A stretch of DNA of 64,000 nucleotides. It comes from Pseudarthrobacter sp. NBSH8. Lineage in GTDB: Bacteria; Actinomycetota; Actinomycetes; Actinomycetales; Micrococcaceae. Under the pieces are notes generated by a model. That model saw only the letters and a program-made list of their open reading frames with translations. It had not been told where the DNA came from and made no database searches. The position numbers and the translations under genes are program-made. Location: contig NZ_CP043178.1 in the NCBI RefSeq assembly GCF_014217545.1, forward strand, positions 1-64,000, in the 5' to 3' direction. Of the stretch, positions 63,379-64,000 are shown piece after piece (within the stretch, counting starts at the first letter, position 1; each line of letters opens with the position of its first letter).

Positions 63379-64000
63379 CTAATGTGGTGCCTGGGACCGT
63401 CCCCTAAGGGCGAGCCATAGCTGCGCTGCAACGTCGGGGTCATCCAAGTCAACCCCCAAGAGTTCCTTGGCTTGGGCAATCCTGTAACGAACAGAATTCC
63501 GATGTACGCCCAGTTCGCGGCCGGCGGCCTCCCATTGCCCGCGGTGGGCCAGATATGCGCGGACCGTTTCAAGGAGCTGACCGCTGTGGGAAGTTAGTTC
63601 ATCCACCCATTCATCTGCCGGCAGGTCGAGGCCGTGACCTATGCGTATCAGCTGTCCGGCGGGTGCTGAGGCAGCGGCCTCGGCCACCTGTGCTCCAATT
63701 TCGTGCAGGCGCCGTAGAGGCATGGGTCCACCCCAGGCACCGCGGACACCTTTCGGCAGCTGTGGATAAGGGCTCGACGCTGACTGCAGCACAAACGTGA
63801 CACCGGAACGTTCGAGGACCAGCCCGGACAGGGCGGGCCGCGCAGCCAGATGTTCGGTATCGGGCAGGACCGCGACGAATGCTGTTTCCGGTAGCGGATC
63901 GGAGTCCATCTGCTTTGCAAGGAGCCGCGCTGCATCGTCATGTCCTTCCAGGACCAGCGCCGCGAGCATGCCTTCAGCCCGTCTACGCTCAGCCGCGGCG
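63379..64000 (-). CDS. PucR-type transcriptional regulator, partial (runs off window)
   Basis: Only the C-terminal about 207 residues are visible; the frame is open through position 64000. It ends with a PucR helix-turn-helix: LLETVRAYLAHRGQWEAAGR followed by ELGVHRNSVRYRIAQAKELL. CdaR/PucR proteins activate purine, amino-acid or sugar-acid catabolic genes. An internal ATG at 63969 is unlikely to be the start. It precedes the alcohol dehydrogenase operon on the same strand and probably regulates it. Confidence 0.85.
   Translation of the reverse strand, partial: AAAERRRAEGMLAALVLEGHDDAARLLAKQMDSDPLPETAFVAVLPDTEHLAARPALSGLVLERSGVTFVLQSASSPYPQLPKGVRGAWGGPMPLRRLHEIGAQVAEAAASAPAGQLIRIGHGLDLPADEWVDELTSHSGQLLETVRAYLAHRGQWEAAGRELGVHRNSVRYRIAQAKELLGVDLDDPDVAAQLWLALRGRSQAPH

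Overview
The window looks like the start of a high-GC actinobacterial chromosome, most likely Arthrobacter or Pseudarthrobacter. It opens on the dnaA start codon and runs through dnaA-oriC-dnaN-gnd-recF-DUF721-gyrB-gyrA-DUF3566, tRNA-Ile, a DLW-39-like microprotein and tRNA-Ala, which is the usual origin block of this group. The genus call rests on that order, on fused or coupled actinobacterial genes (crgA, class E sortase, PASTA kinases, DciA-like protein), and on an N-carbamoylsarcosine amidase close to my recollection of the structurally studied Arthrobacter enzyme. No database was searched.

Layout. (1) 1-12.3 kb: replication origin and DNA metabolism, plus two tRNAs. (2) 12.3-16.9 kb: EamA transporter, GT2 glycosyltransferase, an 11-residue-repeat membrane protein, cyclophilin and rhomboid protease. 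(3) 16.98-17.85 kb: a non-coding stretch with about as many exact DnaA boxes as, or more than, oriC itself, interrupted by the wreck of a carboxymuconolactone-decarboxylase-like gene. (4) 17.9-30.1 kb: tag, crgA, sortase E, pabA/trpG, then the leftward cell-wall and signalling operon fhaA-fhaB-pstP-rodA-pbpA-pknA-pknB, most of it joined by 4-nt stop/start overlaps. (5) 30.4-36.3 kb: tRNA-Leu, a TetR/putrescine oxidase/permease module with a perfect 35-bp operator-like palindrome, and a GntR/talarate-galactarate dehydratase module.

(6) 36.4-57.5 kb is accessory DNA punctuated by four related serine-recombinase loci, one intact (41.1-41.7 kb) and three broken (36.4, 42.0 and 57.1 kb). Between them lie a flavin-reductase/NCS1-permease/GntR unit, two paralogous MHS-type transporters, a debranching-like glycosidase, and a probable N-methylhydantoin catabolic unit: an MFS transporter, a fused ATP-dependent hydantoinase (HyuA-HyuB, 1288 aa), N-carbamoylsarcosine amidase and two paralogous IclR regulators. 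A shared 17-bp inverted repeat (GTTGC-N7-GCAAC) with an extra half-site at an identical 20-bp phase lies upstream of the amidase and of one MHS transporter, and a variant lies upstream of the hydantoinase, suggesting a small IclR regulon.

(7) 57.6-64 kb: a leftward set alcohol dehydrogenase, Baeyer-Villiger-type monooxygenase, alpha/beta hydrolase and aldehyde dehydrogenase. This is a complete logical route from a secondary alcohol through ketone and ester to an acid. A PucR-type regulator follows and runs off the window end.
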